Shown one piece after another: positions 1-8,291 of a stretch of 64,000 bases of DNA (position 1 is its first letter; every line of letters starts with the position of its first letter). The translations under genes and the position numbers were made by a program. The DNA is from DAIPJH01 sp036770365 (lineage in GTDB: Bacteria; Pseudomonadota; Alphaproteobacteria; Rickettsiales; UBA998): contig DAIPJH010000006.1 in assembly GCA_036770365.1 (NCBI GenBank), positions 62,001-126,000 on the forward strand, in the 5' to 3' direction. The notes beneath the pieces were generated by a model. That model saw only the letters and a program-made list of their open reading frames with translations, had not been told where the DNA came from and did not search any database.

Positions 1-327
1 GCCAGAAATATCTGACTCCATACGATCCGCAAGTTTAGACCCTTTTTCAATCATAAATGCAAGATCATCCGCCAAAAAATTAGCTTTATCCAAACGCGCT
101 TGAATATTTTCATTGATCTTTTTACTGGCTTTATGGATCTCATTAATGCTGAGGGTGGCTTTTTGCGTTGACTCATCAAAACGCTGAATCAACTGCGCCA
201 ATTCACTTTTACTATCTTGCAACACACGAATGCGTTTATTCAGTTTGATACAATAGACAATCATCACCGAAAGCAACGTGGCGACAACAATATCCAACAA
301 TAACGATGCAATAATACTACCGCCCAT
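1..327 (-). CDS. DUF6468-like membrane-anchored protein, 3' end outside window
   Basis: The reading frame begins with ATG at 327 and stays open to the left edge, giving 109 residues of an incomplete protein. Residues about 4-25 (SIIASLLLDIVVATLLSVMI) form one hydrophobic segment. The rest is a charged, helical, probably coiled-coil stretch rich in Lys, Asp and Gln. A small protein of this layout (DUF6468) is typically encoded just after fliM in alphaproteobacterial flagellar clusters. Its start lies one base after the fliM stop codon (TAATATG), so the two are surely co-transcribed and probably translationally coupled. The function is not established; a role at the flagellar motor or its assembly is inferred from position only. 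Confidence 0.7.
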   Translation of the reverse strand, partial: MGGSIIASLLLDIVVATLLSVMIVYCIKLNKRIRVLQDSKSELAQLIQRFDESTQKATLSINEIHKASKKINENIQARLDKANFLADDLAFMIEKGSKLADRMESDISG

Positions 328-328
328 A

Positions 329-1480
329 TTACATTAGCTCCTTCGCGTTGGTACGCTGAGTTTGTCGTGACGGTGGCTGTGTAATCGACACCGCCATCTT
401 ATCCCCCATACGTCCTAGTTTTCCTTTGCTGATGCCGACCTCACCACAACGTAACGTGATCTCCGCATTCGCAGAACAATCAAGCAGCAATGTTGTTCCA
501 ACCTTAAACGCAAGCACATCACGCATAGGGACAATCTTTTCATCCAGCACGGCTTCAATATCAATATATGTTTGGCGAATTTCATTCCCCAAATGTTTTT
601 CCCACACTGCATCTTGCCCAAAATTCTCACCCATAAAGATCTGAGTCAACAAATCACGAATAGGTTCTAGCGTAGCATGCGGGATCAAAATCTCGATATT
701 ACCACCGCGCTCTTCCATATCCACCCTGAGACGTACCAATAACGCCGCATTGTTTGGGCGAGTAATCGTAGCAAAGCGAGGATTATTTTCCAAACGCTCA
801 TGTTGGAAGGTCACGGGTGACAATGGGTCAAACGCCACGCTCATCTCATGCAACACCACATCCACCAAACGCTTCACAATATCTTGTTCGATCGTGGTAT
901 AGGGACGCCCTTCGACACGAATTGGGCGGTTATAACGACGCCCACCAAGCAACACATCCACCACAGAATAGATCAGGGAGCTATCTACCGTGATAAGCCC
1001 AAAATTCTCCCACTCTACGGCACGAAACACCACCAACAATGCAGGCAAAGGAATCGAATTTAAATAACTCTCAAAACGCATAGAGGTCATCGAGTCAATG
1101 CTCACATCGACGTTATCTGAGGTAAAGCCACGCAATGAGGACGATAGATCACGTACCAAACGATCAAACACGACCTCCAACATAGGAAGCTTTTCATAGG
1201 CCATATGGGATTTACCCAAAATAGCCTCAAGCCCCGAATCACTTTCCTTCGTTTCTGGCCCAGAATCAAATCCAAGCAATAAGTCAATCTCATCTTGATT
1301 TAATACACGTGCGGGTTCAACGCTCACGCCTTCGGCGGGTTCTTCGGCAGCGGTCTCCCACTGCGCCATCATCGCACGCTCTTCCTCAGACATCTCCTCT
1401 TGATCAGCATTTGGCTCATCGCCAATCATTGCTGCCCATTCGGATGCTGCGTCATCACCATTTTTTTGTTCATCTGCCAT
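329..1480 (-). CDS. fliM: Flagellar motor switch protein FliM
   Basis: FliM forms the middle of the C-ring and links CheY-P binding to rotor switching. The CheY-binding motif is LNQDEIDLLLG at residues 60-70, followed by the CheC-like middle domain (for example FERLVRDLSSSLRGFTSDNV-type sequence) and a C-terminal SpoA/FliN-like domain ending near GKLGRMGDKMAVSI. Length 383 is slightly above the usual 330-350. The excess is an acidic N-terminal extension of about 55 residues before the CheY motif, whereas in enterics that motif lies at the very N-terminus. The gene is downstream of fliL on the same strand (102-bp gap) and immediately upstream of the DUF6468-like gene, forming a fliL-fliM-DUF6468 operon. 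Confidence 0.97.
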   Translation of the reverse strand: MADEQKNGDDAASEWAAMIGDEPNADQEEMSEEERAMMAQWETAAEEPAEGVSVEPARVLNQDEIDLLLGFDSGPETKESDSGLEAILGKSHMAYEKLPMLEVVFDRLVRDLSSSLRGFTSDNVDVSIDSMTSMRFESYLNSIPLPALLVVFRAVEWENFGLITVDSSLIYSVVDVLLGGRRYNRPIRVEGRPYTTIEQDIVKRLVDVVLHEMSVAFDPLSPVTFQHERLENNPRFATITRPNNAALLVRLRVDMEERGGNIEILIPHATLEPIRDLLTQIFMGENFGQDAVWEKHLGNEIRQTYIDIEAVLDEKIVPMRDVLAFKVGTTLLLDCSANAEITLRCGEVGISKGKLGRMGDKMAVSITQPPSRQTQRTNAKELM

Positions 1481-1582
1481 GCAGCCAACTATCCCTTACG
1501 TTCTATCCATTGTTTTTCAAGAATCGCGCCAACATAAAAGAACTCTCGAGAAACGGACGTCTAGCATCCATACTCTGCTATT

Positions 1583-2203
1583 TTATTGAACAACGATCTC
1601 TTTAAACAGCACATCATTGACCTGCTCTGGCTCAATCGCCTTGTTGATACGCATCATCAACTCTTCACGCAAACGATTGATACCCGCAGAGCCAGCAAGG
1701 TCACTGGTACGCAATTCCCGCAAATAAGTGTTAAAGCTATCCACAATACGTGGTTTCATTGCTTCCACACGTTTTGCCGCTTCTTCTGAGGGTAGATCAA
1801 GAGTCACCGTTGCTTTTAAGAAGCTTGTCCCGCGTCCTGTACCTGTATTGAGGTTGACCAAAAATTCAGGTAAATCCACAAACACGGGATCACCTGGTTT
1901 CCCTGCCTTTTTCTCACCATGTTCACCCTCAGCAGCTTTTTCGCCATGTTCGCCTTCTGCCGCAGCAGCTTCATGTTCACCTTCAGCAGGCGCGGTCTCT
2001 TCCGTGGCAGCTTCTTCTGTCCCCTTACCCAACACACTATCAAGCATTCCAGAAAAATAAAGTCCAGCACCGCCACCGATCAACAACACCAGCAATCCCA
2101 CGACAATCAAAATCAATCCCTTTTTACCTTTTTTAGGATTACCTTCTTCACCTTCTGCGACGCCTTCTTGTCCATCTTCATCATGCGATTTATCTTTTGC
2201 CAT
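1583..2203 (-). CDS. fliL: Flagellar basal body-associated protein FliL
   Basis: FliL is a single-pass inner-membrane protein that surrounds the stator units and supports torque. The protein (206 aa) has a basic N-terminus, one transmembrane segment at about residues 29-52 (ILIVVGLLVLLIGGGAGLYF), and a periplasmic stomatin-like domain from about residue 105 (VDLPEFLVNLNTG onward). Between them lies a low-complexity Glu/Ala/His linker with repeated EGEHGEK units (about residues 70-100), which is longer than in enteric FliL. It is the first gene of the leftward fliL-fliM operon and diverges from flgF. The start follows GGTGG in the leader; no better start is visible. Confidence 0.93.
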   Translation of the reverse strand: MAKDKSHDEDGQEGVAEGEEGNPKKGKKGLILIVVGLLVLLIGGGAGLYFSGMLDSVLGKGTEEAATEETAPAEGEHEAAAAEGEHGEKAAEGEHGEKKAGKPGDPVFVDLPEFLVNLNTGTGRGTSFLKATVTLDLPSEEAAKRVEAMKPRIVDSFNTYLRELRTSDLAGSAGINRLREELMMRINKAIEPEQVNDVLFKEIVVQ

Positions 2204-2438
2204 AAGATGCCACCTCGAAATTTAATAACCAACCACACCACATTCCACTATAAGAACATGCACAGTATGGCAAAGTTATAATGTGCCGTCATCGTTTTAA
2301 CAATAAGCAATAATATCTCTCACCCGCCAGCCCCTCTGTGTTTTTATATCTTTGTGCCAGCTAGGATACACTCTTACAAACCACACCCCAACAAAATGCC
2401 CCCATCATAATCACGATATATGAATGGGTTAAGCTAAT

Positions 2439-2454
2439 TGGCATAGTATATGCT
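2439..2454 (+). promoter_or_regulatory. Candidate sigma-54 (-24/-12) promoter upstream of flgF
   Basis: The sequence TTGGCATAGTATATGCTTT carries GG (2440-2441) and GC (2452-2453) separated by exactly 10 bases, with TGGCA at the -24 side and TGCT at the -12 side. This fits the sigma-54 consensus TGGCAC-N5-TTGC. It lies about 160 bp upstream of flgF in the 408-bp divergent region 2204-2611. Flagellar hook and basal-body genes in Caulobacter and relatives use sigma-54, so the context is supportive. The rest of the 2204-2611 region holds no gene that I can see. Confidence 0.5.
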
Positions 2455-2611
2455 TTACCACAAGCATCAGGTGGTTTGTCGTCACATCCATTTGCAGAAG
2501 CATAGCATACCCCTTACCAAGCAAAAAAGCATTAAGCTTGAAGGGTGTGTAATCGCTGCAACGGTTTTGAGGATGCTACCCATAAAACACAGAGTATCAA
2601 TGGAGTAAAGA

Positions 2612-3334
2612 ATGGATAATAGTGTTTATATCATGCTCTCACGCGAAACAGCACTGTTTCGTAAAATGGATACAGTGGCGAACAATATCGCTAATATGAA
2701 CACAACTGGCTATCAGGCAGAAAAACTGATGTTCCGTGATTATCTCGTTGACGATGGCAACCGTCGTAAGATCGCCTTCACGCAAGATGCGCGCAGTTAC
2801 CACAGTAACGAACCGGGGGCATTGCAGGAAACAGGTAACCCATTTGATGTGGCAATTAGCGGCGATGGTTTTTTTGCTGTTCGGACTCCAGCAGGAGTAC
2901 GTTATACTCGAGCAGGTAATTTTCAGCTTGATGGCAATGGCGTACTTGCCACCGCCGCAGGATTTCCTGTTCTTGACCAAGGCGGTCAACCTATCCAATT
3001 TGATCCAGAAGATAAAGATGTTGTGATTTCAGATACAGGCCGCGTTGTTGTAAACGGCGAGGAACGTACTGCCTTGAATATTGTTGAGTTTGCCAATGCA
3101 CAAGACATGGTTCAAGAAGGCAACACTATGTATAAAACGGATGAGACGCCTGTTGTTGCAAGCAACAGCCGTGTTCTTCATGGTGTTTTGGAAAAATCAA
3201 ACGTAGAGCCGATCCGCGAGATCGTTGACATGACAGAGGTCAATCGCGCCGTGGGCAACACCGCTAAGTTCATTGAGGTGGCATATGATTTGCAACGTAA
3301 AGCCAATAATGTCTATTCACAACAACAAGGCTAG
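2612..3334 (+). CDS. flgF: Flagellar basal-body rod protein FlgF
   Basis: FlgF is a proximal rod component of the flagellar basal body. The protein (240 aa) starts MDNSVYIMLSRETALFRKMD and contains the rod-family N-terminal motif TVANNIANMNTTGYQAEK and the C-terminal motif SNVEPIREIVDMTEVNR. It has the length and lack of a signal peptide expected for an axial protein exported by the flagellar type III apparatus. It is the first gene of the rightward flgF-flgG-flgA-flgH group and sits 29 bp before flgG. The start ATG follows GGAG at about 2601. Confidence 0.96.
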   Translation: MDNSVYIMLSRETALFRKMDTVANNIANMNTTGYQAEKLMFRDYLVDDGNRRKIAFTQDARSYHSNEPGALQETGNPFDVAISGDGFFAVRTPAGVRYTRAGNFQLDGNGVLATAAGFPVLDQGGQPIQFDPEDKDVVISDTGRVVVNGEERTALNIVEFANAQDMVQEGNTMYKTDETPVVASNSRVLHGVLEKSNVEPIREIVDMTEVNRAVGNTAKFIEVAYDLQRKANNVYSQQQG

Positions 3335-3363
3335 TAACTAGCTGTTAAAAACGGAGTAACACC

Positions 3364-4149
3364 ATGAGATCATTAAACATTGCCGCAACAGGGATGACAG
3401 CACAACAGCTCAATGTTGATACTACCTCCCATAACCTTGCCAACATGACCACCACTGGCTACAAACGTCAGCGTGCTGAGTTTCAAGATTTGATTTACCA
3501 AGATTTAAAACGTGCGGGCGCGAATTCTTCTGACAATGGTACGGTCGTACCAACAGGCGTTCAAATTGGTCTAGGGGTAAAAACAGGGGCGATTTTCCGT
3601 AACCATGGACAAGGCACGGTACAACAAACAGAAGGGCCGCTGGATGTCGCGATGCAAGGACGCGGCTTCTTCAAGATTCAAATGCCTGATGGATCAGATG
3701 CCTACACCCGTGATGGAACATTCCAGTTAAGCCCTGATGGACAGATTGTTACATCTGATGGTTATATTGTACAACCAAACATCACCATCCCCAATGATGC
3801 CGTCAGTGTCAGTATCAGTGCAACGGGCGTTGTAGAAATCATTCAAACAGGGCAGATCAATCCCACTCAAGTAGGTCAACTCCAATTAGTGAGCTTTATC
3901 AATGAACCGGGATTGCAAGCACAAGGAAATAACCTTTATACTGCCACCGCCGCCTCAGGTGATCCGATCGAGGGGCTTGCAGGTGATCCAGGTTTTGGAT
4001 CAATTTTACAAGGCTACGTAGAAAATTCGAACGTTGATCCTGTGACTGAAATTACCGATTTGATTGTCGCACAGCGTGCTTACGAGATGAACTCAAAAGT
4101 TATCACTGCATCTGATGAAATGCTTCAATCTTTGGCACAATCAGCGTAA
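3364..4149 (+). CDS. flgG: Flagellar distal rod protein FlgG
   Basis: FlgG forms the distal rod. The 261-residue protein matches the family length. It starts MRSLNIAATGMTAQQLNVDT, carries the rod motif SHNLANMTTTGYKRQRAEFQ, the central RGFFKIQMPDG/AYTRDGTFQLSPDG stretch and the C-terminal motif ENSNVDPVTEITDLIVAQRAY. A good GGAG ribosome binding site precedes the ATG. It follows flgF closely and is followed, after a hairpin, by flgA, the usual alphaproteobacterial order. Confidence 0.97.
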   Translation: MRSLNIAATGMTAQQLNVDTTSHNLANMTTTGYKRQRAEFQDLIYQDLKRAGANSSDNGTVVPTGVQIGLGVKTGAIFRNHGQGTVQQTEGPLDVAMQGRGFFKIQMPDGSDAYTRDGTFQLSPDGQIVTSDGYIVQPNITIPNDAVSVSISATGVVEIIQTGQINPTQVGQLQLVSFINEPGLQAQGNNLYTATAASGDPIEGLAGDPGFGSILQGYVENSNVDPVTEITDLIVAQRAYEMNSKVITASDEMLQSLAQSA

Positions 4150-4218
4150 AAGTTGCTAGGGTTTAGGGGCTAGTATATGTTAGTACTTTAACTTCATGAT
4201 TCACCATTTTCTTGAGAA

Positions 4219-4240
4219 TTATTACGTTAAACGACTATAG
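4219..4240 (+). repeat. Copy of recurrent AT-rich intergenic motif
   Basis: Positions 4222-4240 read TTACGTTAAACGACTATAG, matching the copy at 8216-8234 (TTAAGTTAAACGACTATAG) at all but one base. Related copies lie at 12022-12043, 30959-30980 (minus strand) and 57172-57192. This copy lies between flgG and flgA, just upstream of a hairpin. Whether it is a binding site, a promoter or a dispersed repeat remnant is unknown. Confidence 0.6.
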
Positions 4241-4254
4241 TTTTTTTCAAGTGT

Positions 4255-4281
4255 CGCGCTGTTGTAAAAAGCGCGGTTTTT
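4255..4281 (+). terminator. Hairpin with T-run between flgG and flgA
   Basis: CGCGCT (4255-4260) pairs with AGCGCG (4270-4275) across a 9-nt loop, followed by G and a run of six T. This has the form of an intrinsic terminator after flgG. It lies only about 27 bp before the chosen flgA start, so it may act as an attenuator in a continuous transcript. It also argues that flgA translation does not begin upstream of it. Confidence 0.55.
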
Positions 4282-4307
4282 TGGCAAAAGAAAGAAAACA
4301 CATCAAG

Positions 4308-5744
4308 ATGAAGCCGTCACACACACTAGTTTCCGCTGCGCTATGTTTGATCATGATGCCGCTATGCACATGGGCAGCAGAACCAATTCAAACAGAGAAA
4401 TCCGCACAAGACGCCAGCTCTCAAGCCGAGCGTGAACGTATTGTCCGCGCCTTGGTAGAGGGAGATGACAAAACTGCTTCCTCTTTCCAAGATGTCACGC
4501 TACCCACGGTGGAGACTCCCCCTTCCACCGCTACGACAACCACTACACCTGCCATCGCATCTGGAGAAAACGGAAAAACCTCACTCTTTGAGGTCACACG
4601 CCGCGATGCGGAAGCATCTGTTGGTATTGCCCTTGCCGCAGCAGGTGCTTCAGAACTTACAGAAGCAGACATCATCAAACCGATCAACACCATCCTCTAC
4701 AAACACGACAAACCTCTGAAAATTGAGGTAAAAACCTTGCAATTTGATCCAAAGTCCCATCTTTGGAATGGGAATCTATTGTTGATTGACGAAACAGGGA
4801 ACGTGGTCACTGCCATGCCCGCGAGTGGGCGTTGGCAGGAACTAAAATCTGTGCCATCCCTTAAACATACCATTCGTGCGGGCGAGATGATCAAAGAAGA
4901 AGACATTGTACAGATGCATTATCCCGCAAGCCGCTTGCACGACGATAATGTGGTGGACGCTTCGGAACTGATTGGCAAAACGCCACGTCGCTCCATTTCC
5001 AACAGCCGCCCAATCCGCAAAAATGAAGTGCAAGCTCCAGCCATGGTCAAAAAAGGTGCGACCGTGACCATGCATTACAACACCCCTGCCATGAGCATAA
5101 CGACCATAGGCCAAACCCTCCAAGACGGCGGTAAAGGCGAGTTAATTCGCGTAAAGAACATCGACAGCAACGCCATTGTGCAAGCTAGTGTCCTCTCTGA
5201 AAATGAAGTACAGGTTGGTGGCTTTGATGGCATCAACACCAACGTGCAGGCAGTGATTCTCTCACCTGCCAAAAAAGATGTTGTAGTGCAAGCTGGCAAA
5301 GAAGTCGCCATACCGCTAACGCCGACACCACAAACCACAGCATCTCCTGCGCCGGCAGCAACAGAAACACCTGCACCTGAGCCTCAGCAAGCGTTACCGA
5401 CAGAAAATACCGCAGACTCGGCAAAATCTGCCGAGCCAGCTCAGTCTACGCTTGCCAATCCAACGCTTCAACAACCCATTCCCATCACACGGGGCGTCCC
5501 TTCTCGTGCTGACATTGACAAAGCATCTGAAGAAGAGAAGAAAAAACAAGAGCTTAAAGAAAAAATGGTGCGTGATGCCTTTATGAATGAAGAAGGGATG
5601 ACCCCCACCAAAGCGTTAGAGAGTCTCAACCCAGATGACATGATTCTTGCACCAAAGAAGATGTTTACCTCACCAGAATTGCCAGATCTTGATCCCACCA
5701 AGCCTCGTGATCCCGCCAACCCGTTTAAAGGAATGACGCCATGA
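4308..5744 (+). CDS. flgA: Flagella basal body P-ring formation protein FlgA, long form
   Basis: FlgA is a periplasmic chaperone for P-ring assembly. I start at ATG 4308 because it opens a clear signal peptide (MKPSHTLVSAALCLIMMPLC, cleavage near TWA-AEP). An in-frame upstream start at 4212 would run through a hairpin and lacks a signal. A SAF domain is seen at about residues 185-255 (AGEMIKEEDIVQMHYPASRL, SRPIRKNEVQAPAMVKKG), then the C-terminal FlgA fold with GGKGELIRVKN and the VQASVLSENEVQV stretch. The protein is 478 aa, much longer than usual (about 220-340). From about residue 335 it carries a Pro/Ala/Thr-rich linker and a charged tail that I do not recognise. It overlaps flgH by 4 bp (ATGA). 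Confidence 0.88.
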   Translation: MKPSHTLVSAALCLIMMPLCTWAAEPIQTEKSAQDASSQAERERIVRALVEGDDKTASSFQDVTLPTVETPPSTATTTTTPAIASGENGKTSLFEVTRRDAEASVGIALAAAGASELTEADIIKPINTILYKHDKPLKIEVKTLQFDPKSHLWNGNLLLIDETGNVVTAMPASGRWQELKSVPSLKHTIRAGEMIKEEDIVQMHYPASRLHDDNVVDASELIGKTPRRSISNSRPIRKNEVQAPAMVKKGATVTMHYNTPAMSITTIGQTLQDGGKGELIRVKNIDSNAIVQASVLSENEVQVGGFDGINTNVQAVILSPAKKDVVVQAGKEVAIPLTPTPQTTASPAPAATETPAPEPQQALPTENTADSAKSAEPAQSTLANPTLQQPIPITRGVPSRADIDKASEEEKKKQELKEKMVRDAFMNEEGMTPTKALESLNPDDMILAPKKMFTSPELPDLDPTKPRDPANPFKGMTP

Positions 5745-6508
5745 AAAAGCTCTCCTCCACCACCACTCTGACTCTGTGCGCGGGCATCTTCATGTTGAGC
5801 GGCTTAAGCGGATGCGCCACTACTTTGAATAAGCTTGAAACCGTAGGAGACTCTCCTGCGATGACCAAAACCGAAGACCCAACCACACGCCCGAACTATC
5901 AGCCTGTAAGCTGGCCTGTGACCAAACAGCCTGTACCAAGTGAACGTCAAGCAAATTCGCTCTGGCAACCAGGGGCGCGAGCCTTTTTCCGTGACCAACG
6001 CGCCAGCCGTGTTGGCGATATTTTACGTGTACGCATTGCCATCAAAGATAAAGCCGAGCTGAACAATGAAACGCAGCGCAAGCGCGATACCAAAGAAAAT
6101 GTTGGCGCGCCTGAAGTCTTTGGTATGGGTGGCAAACTAGGGCTGCTTACCCCCGGAAAACCAAATCCAGAGAGCCTGTTCGACATCACAGGGAAAACCG
6201 ACAATAAAGGTACGGGGACGGTGAAACGTCAGGAAAAGATTGAAACCCAAGTTGCTGCGCTCATCACCCAAGTACTTCCAAACGGCAACTACGTAATTTC
6301 AGGTTCGCAAGAGATGCGCATCAACTATGAAATTCGTGAAGTATCTGTCAGCGGCGTCGTTCGCCCCCAAGATATTGACATGGACAACACGGTAGATTCC
6401 TCACAGATCGCCGAAGCACGCGTTATCTACGGTGGTCGCGGTCAACTCAGCGATGTCCAGCAACCGCGCTGGGGTTCTCAGGTGATTGATATTTTATCGC
6501 CGTTTTGA
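5741..6508 (+). CDS. flgH: Flagellar L-ring protein FlgH (lipoprotein)
   Basis: FlgH builds the outer-membrane L-ring. The protein (255 aa) has a lipoprotein signal with lipobox LSGC and acylated Cys at residue 25. It contains the family motifs SLWQPGARAFFRDQRASRVG-like sequence (about residues 73-92), VGDILRVRIAIKDKAELNN, and the C-terminal GVVRPQDIDMDNTVDSSQIA and EARVIYGGRGQLSD stretches. The ATG overlaps the flgA stop codon, which indicates translational coupling. It is the last gene of the flgFGAH group; a Pho-box promoter for the next gene begins 6 bp after its stop. Confidence 0.97.
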   Translation: MKKLSSTTTLTLCAGIFMLSGLSGCATTLNKLETVGDSPAMTKTEDPTTRPNYQPVSWPVTKQPVPSERQANSLWQPGARAFFRDQRASRVGDILRVRIAIKDKAELNNETQRKRDTKENVGAPEVFGMGGKLGLLTPGKPNPESLFDITGKTDNKGTGTVKRQEKIETQVAALITQVLPNGNYVISGSQEMRINYEIREVSVSGVVRPQDIDMDNTVDSSQIAEARVIYGGRGQLSDVQQPRWGSQVIDILSPF

Positions 6509-6513
6509 TGTCC

Positions 6514-6547
6514 TCGTCATAAAATTGTCATGTTTTTGCTATAGTAT
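6514..6547 (+). promoter_or_regulatory. PhoB box and -10 upstream of the 6581 gene
   Basis: TCGTCATAAAATTGTCAT (6514-6531) matches the enteric PhoB consensus CTGTCATAAAACTGTCAT at 15 of 18 positions, with half-sites 11 bp apart. Ten bases downstream lies TAGTAT (6542-6547); TATAGT at 6540 is an alternative -10. In PhoB-activated promoters the box replaces the -35 region and sits about 10 bp before the -10, as here. The regulated gene starts at 6581. Confidence 0.6.
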
Positions 6548-6580
6548 GTTGCATGGAGACATCACAGTAAGGATATAACA

Positions 6581-7210
6581 ATGAGACGTGACGACGATTT
6601 GCAAAAACCTATTCTTGGTACAATTTCACAAACCATGCGGACAGACAGTGGGCATATTGCCCGTTATAGACATACTGTACGCGAGGGTGACTATGTGCCT
6701 ATCGAACTAGCAAGACCTAAGGGGTATAAATCGCGCCAAAAAGAAAAGATGACCACCCATGAGGACGCCATGATTGAACATGTCGCTAACATTGGTCATG
6801 AAGCACTATCTGACTATGAACAAGGAACACAACAACTTCCTCATTATCCAAAACTGGACAAAACAACACACGATGACATTGAGGCACGACAAAACGAACA
6901 TTTTCAGCGTATGGTTGATGCTGGTAATTTAAGGCATGAACTGGAATTTGGCGAACACAGAGAAAAATTAACAAACCTCTCGTGGGAAACAGGCCACCCT
7001 TTGCATGATTTGGATGCTACTCCCCAAGAACGTACCGTTCACGTGGGCAGCATTCCCCTAACACGACAAGAATACCCAATTCTGTCTCACACACCAGAAG
7101 AGTTTACTACCGCACTCCGCGATGCAAAGAAGCGTCATTTTGGTAGACATACGGGTAAGATCCTTGATGACATCACCTCCCCTCCTGAACCGTCACCGCG
7201 AGGCCGCTAA
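6581..7210 (+). CDS. Uncharacterised protein, paralogue of the 8373 product
   Basis: This 209-residue soluble protein has no signal peptide or membrane segment and belongs to no family I recognise. Its C-terminal 70 residues align with those of the protein encoded at 8373-8927. Shared features are GHP-(L/V)-x-DL-x-ATP, a V-x-(G/S)-I-x-(L/V)-(T/S)-R-x-EYP-(I/V) stretch, EF-x2-A-x3-AK and G-(K/R)-HT. The N-terminal half is charged and helical. The start ATG follows TAAGGA with proper spacing. A strong PhoB box is directly upstream, so expression under phosphate limitation is inferred. The protein ends in a basic tail (SPRGR). The next gene (7222-8079) is convergent and 11 bp away. Confidence 0.75.
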   Translation: MRRDDDLQKPILGTISQTMRTDSGHIARYRHTVREGDYVPIELARPKGYKSRQKEKMTTHEDAMIEHVANIGHEALSDYEQGTQQLPHYPKLDKTTHDDIEARQNEHFQRMVDAGNLRHELEFGEHREKLTNLSWETGHPLHDLDATPQERTVHVGSIPLTRQEYPILSHTPEEFTTALRDAKKRHFGRHTGKILDDITSPPEPSPRGR

Positions 7211-7221
7211 TATATACTCAC

Positions 7222-8079
7222 TTATGACCGTGGTGATATTGGTGGGGATGACTGTGCCTTGTTAATGACATGCGTTGCCATCAAGGGCTGTAAGCCAGCC
7301 ATGAGTGTATCAAGCTCTTTATCATGTGCATCTAATATATTTTTCAATGCATCATCAGCAACATCCCTACCAAATTGTCCAGATGCCTTGGCTTGATTAT
7401 GCGCATCCATTTGTACACATGCCAAGGCCGCATCAACATAAGATTCAATACGTTCGTCAGGCAACTCGCTTGCAATGAAGTGTTTTATGACACCACGTTC
7501 AGCATCCACAATTTTTGTGATCATGGCATCATAACAAGGCTGAACGCTAGGACGCACACGGGCGGTTGCCTCAAAACAAAGCAATGTATCCTGCAGCCCA
7601 ACAAGGGCGTCAATTTTGCTTCCAATATCACGAGGCAACCGCTGCTCTTGATACGTTTTTGCTGTTAGAAATCCATCTACAAGCCGCCCCACCCGTGCAA
7701 GAGCGGAAAAATCTTTTTGTGCAAATAAGGAAACAACCTCATCTGGTAAAAACGCAGCAAGCTCAGAAACGTCAACGCCATGAAGTAATTGTTGAACACC
7801 ATCCTCAAAAAACGACGCGCTGCTAGGGTTTAAAATCAATGACTTCACTACATCATGATGATTTAAATAACTTTGAAAATCAAAATTATCAGCGCGATAC
7901 GAACGAATACCACTATCCCTCACATCCGCCTCACCAATAGCAAGATCAATCAATTTTGCAAACCCTTCAAGATTCCTTATCGCTTCCTTATCTTTACGAT
8001 GTGCTAGCGCATGCTGATTCTTATGCAGAAAATCAAGATAATGATTGTAGTTCGCCACCATTCTTTCGGCAACACCCAT
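7222..8079 (-). CDS. Uncharacterised helical protein, Pho-box promoter
   Basis: The 285-residue product is predicted by eye to be mostly alpha-helical and soluble, with no signal peptide. I recognise no family. It starts at ATG 8079 after a good AAGGAG ribosome binding site. The leader is long: a PhoB box on the same strand at 8261-8244 and a TATAGT -10 at 8233-8228 put the transcription start near 8220. The roughly 140-nt leader contains a perfect 19-bp inverted repeat (8111-8166). The C-terminus is Ser/Pro rich and ends PPISPRS. Its function is unknown; it shares regulation with the divergent 8373 gene. Confidence 0.72.
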   Translation of the reverse strand: MGVAERMVANYNHYLDFLHKNQHALAHRKDKEAIRNLEGFAKLIDLAIGEADVRDSGIRSYRADNFDFQSYLNHHDVVKSLILNPSSASFFEDGVQQLLHGVDVSELAAFLPDEVVSLFAQKDFSALARVGRLVDGFLTAKTYQEQRLPRDIGSKIDALVGLQDTLLCFEATARVRPSVQPCYDAMITKIVDAERGVIKHFIASELPDERIESYVDAALACVQMDAHNQAKASGQFGRDVADDALKNILDAHDKELDTLMAGLQPLMATHVINKAQSSPPISPRS

Positions 8080-8110
8080 CGCATGCTCCTTTTACTTTTA
8101 GACAGTAACA

Positions 8111-8166
8111 TAGCACGTTAACTTTATAAGCTCCTATTTTTTGGAAATTATAAAGTTAACGTGCTA
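8111..8166. repeat. Perfect 19-bp inverted repeat
   Basis: TAGCACGTTAACTTTATAA (8111-8129) is exactly complementary to 8148-8166, with an 18-nt spacer. Each arm contains AAGTTAA, the core of the recurrent motif at 8213-8234 and 12022-12043. A third partial copy (ATAAAGTTATGCTCG) begins at 8172. The element lies in the leader of the leftward 7222-8079 gene. It may act as an RNA hairpin, as a paired operator, or be a small repeat element; no T-run follows on the minus strand, so it is not a typical terminator. Confidence 0.8.
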
Positions 8167-8212
8167 GAAAATCATAAAGTTATGCTCGTTTGACTTCTTA
8201 TAAAATACGTAG

Positions 8213-8234
8213 TTATTAAGTTAAACGACTATAG
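8213..8234 (+). repeat. Copy of recurrent AT-rich intergenic motif
   Basis: The reference copy: 8216-8234 reads TTAAGTTAAACGACTATAG. Its right end, read on the minus strand, supplies the TATAGT -10 hexamer of the Pho promoter for the 7222-8079 gene. Copies elsewhere are listed at 4219, 12022, 30959 and 57172. Confidence 0.6.
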
Positions 8235-8261
8235 AATAAAACGATGACAAGATGATGACAA
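8228..8261 (-). promoter_or_regulatory. PhoB box and -10 for the leftward 7222-8079 gene
   Basis: On the minus strand TTGTCATCATCTTGTCAT runs from 8261 to 8244, two perfect TGTCAT half-sites 11 bp apart. Exactly 10 bases further is TATAGT (8233-8228), which matches the sigma-70 -10 at four of six positions. Box-to-hexamer geometry equals that of known PhoB promoters and of the site at 31061-31093. Confidence 0.65.
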
Positions 8262-8291
8262 TCATAAAAACCAACGTCTAATCAAAGCAGA

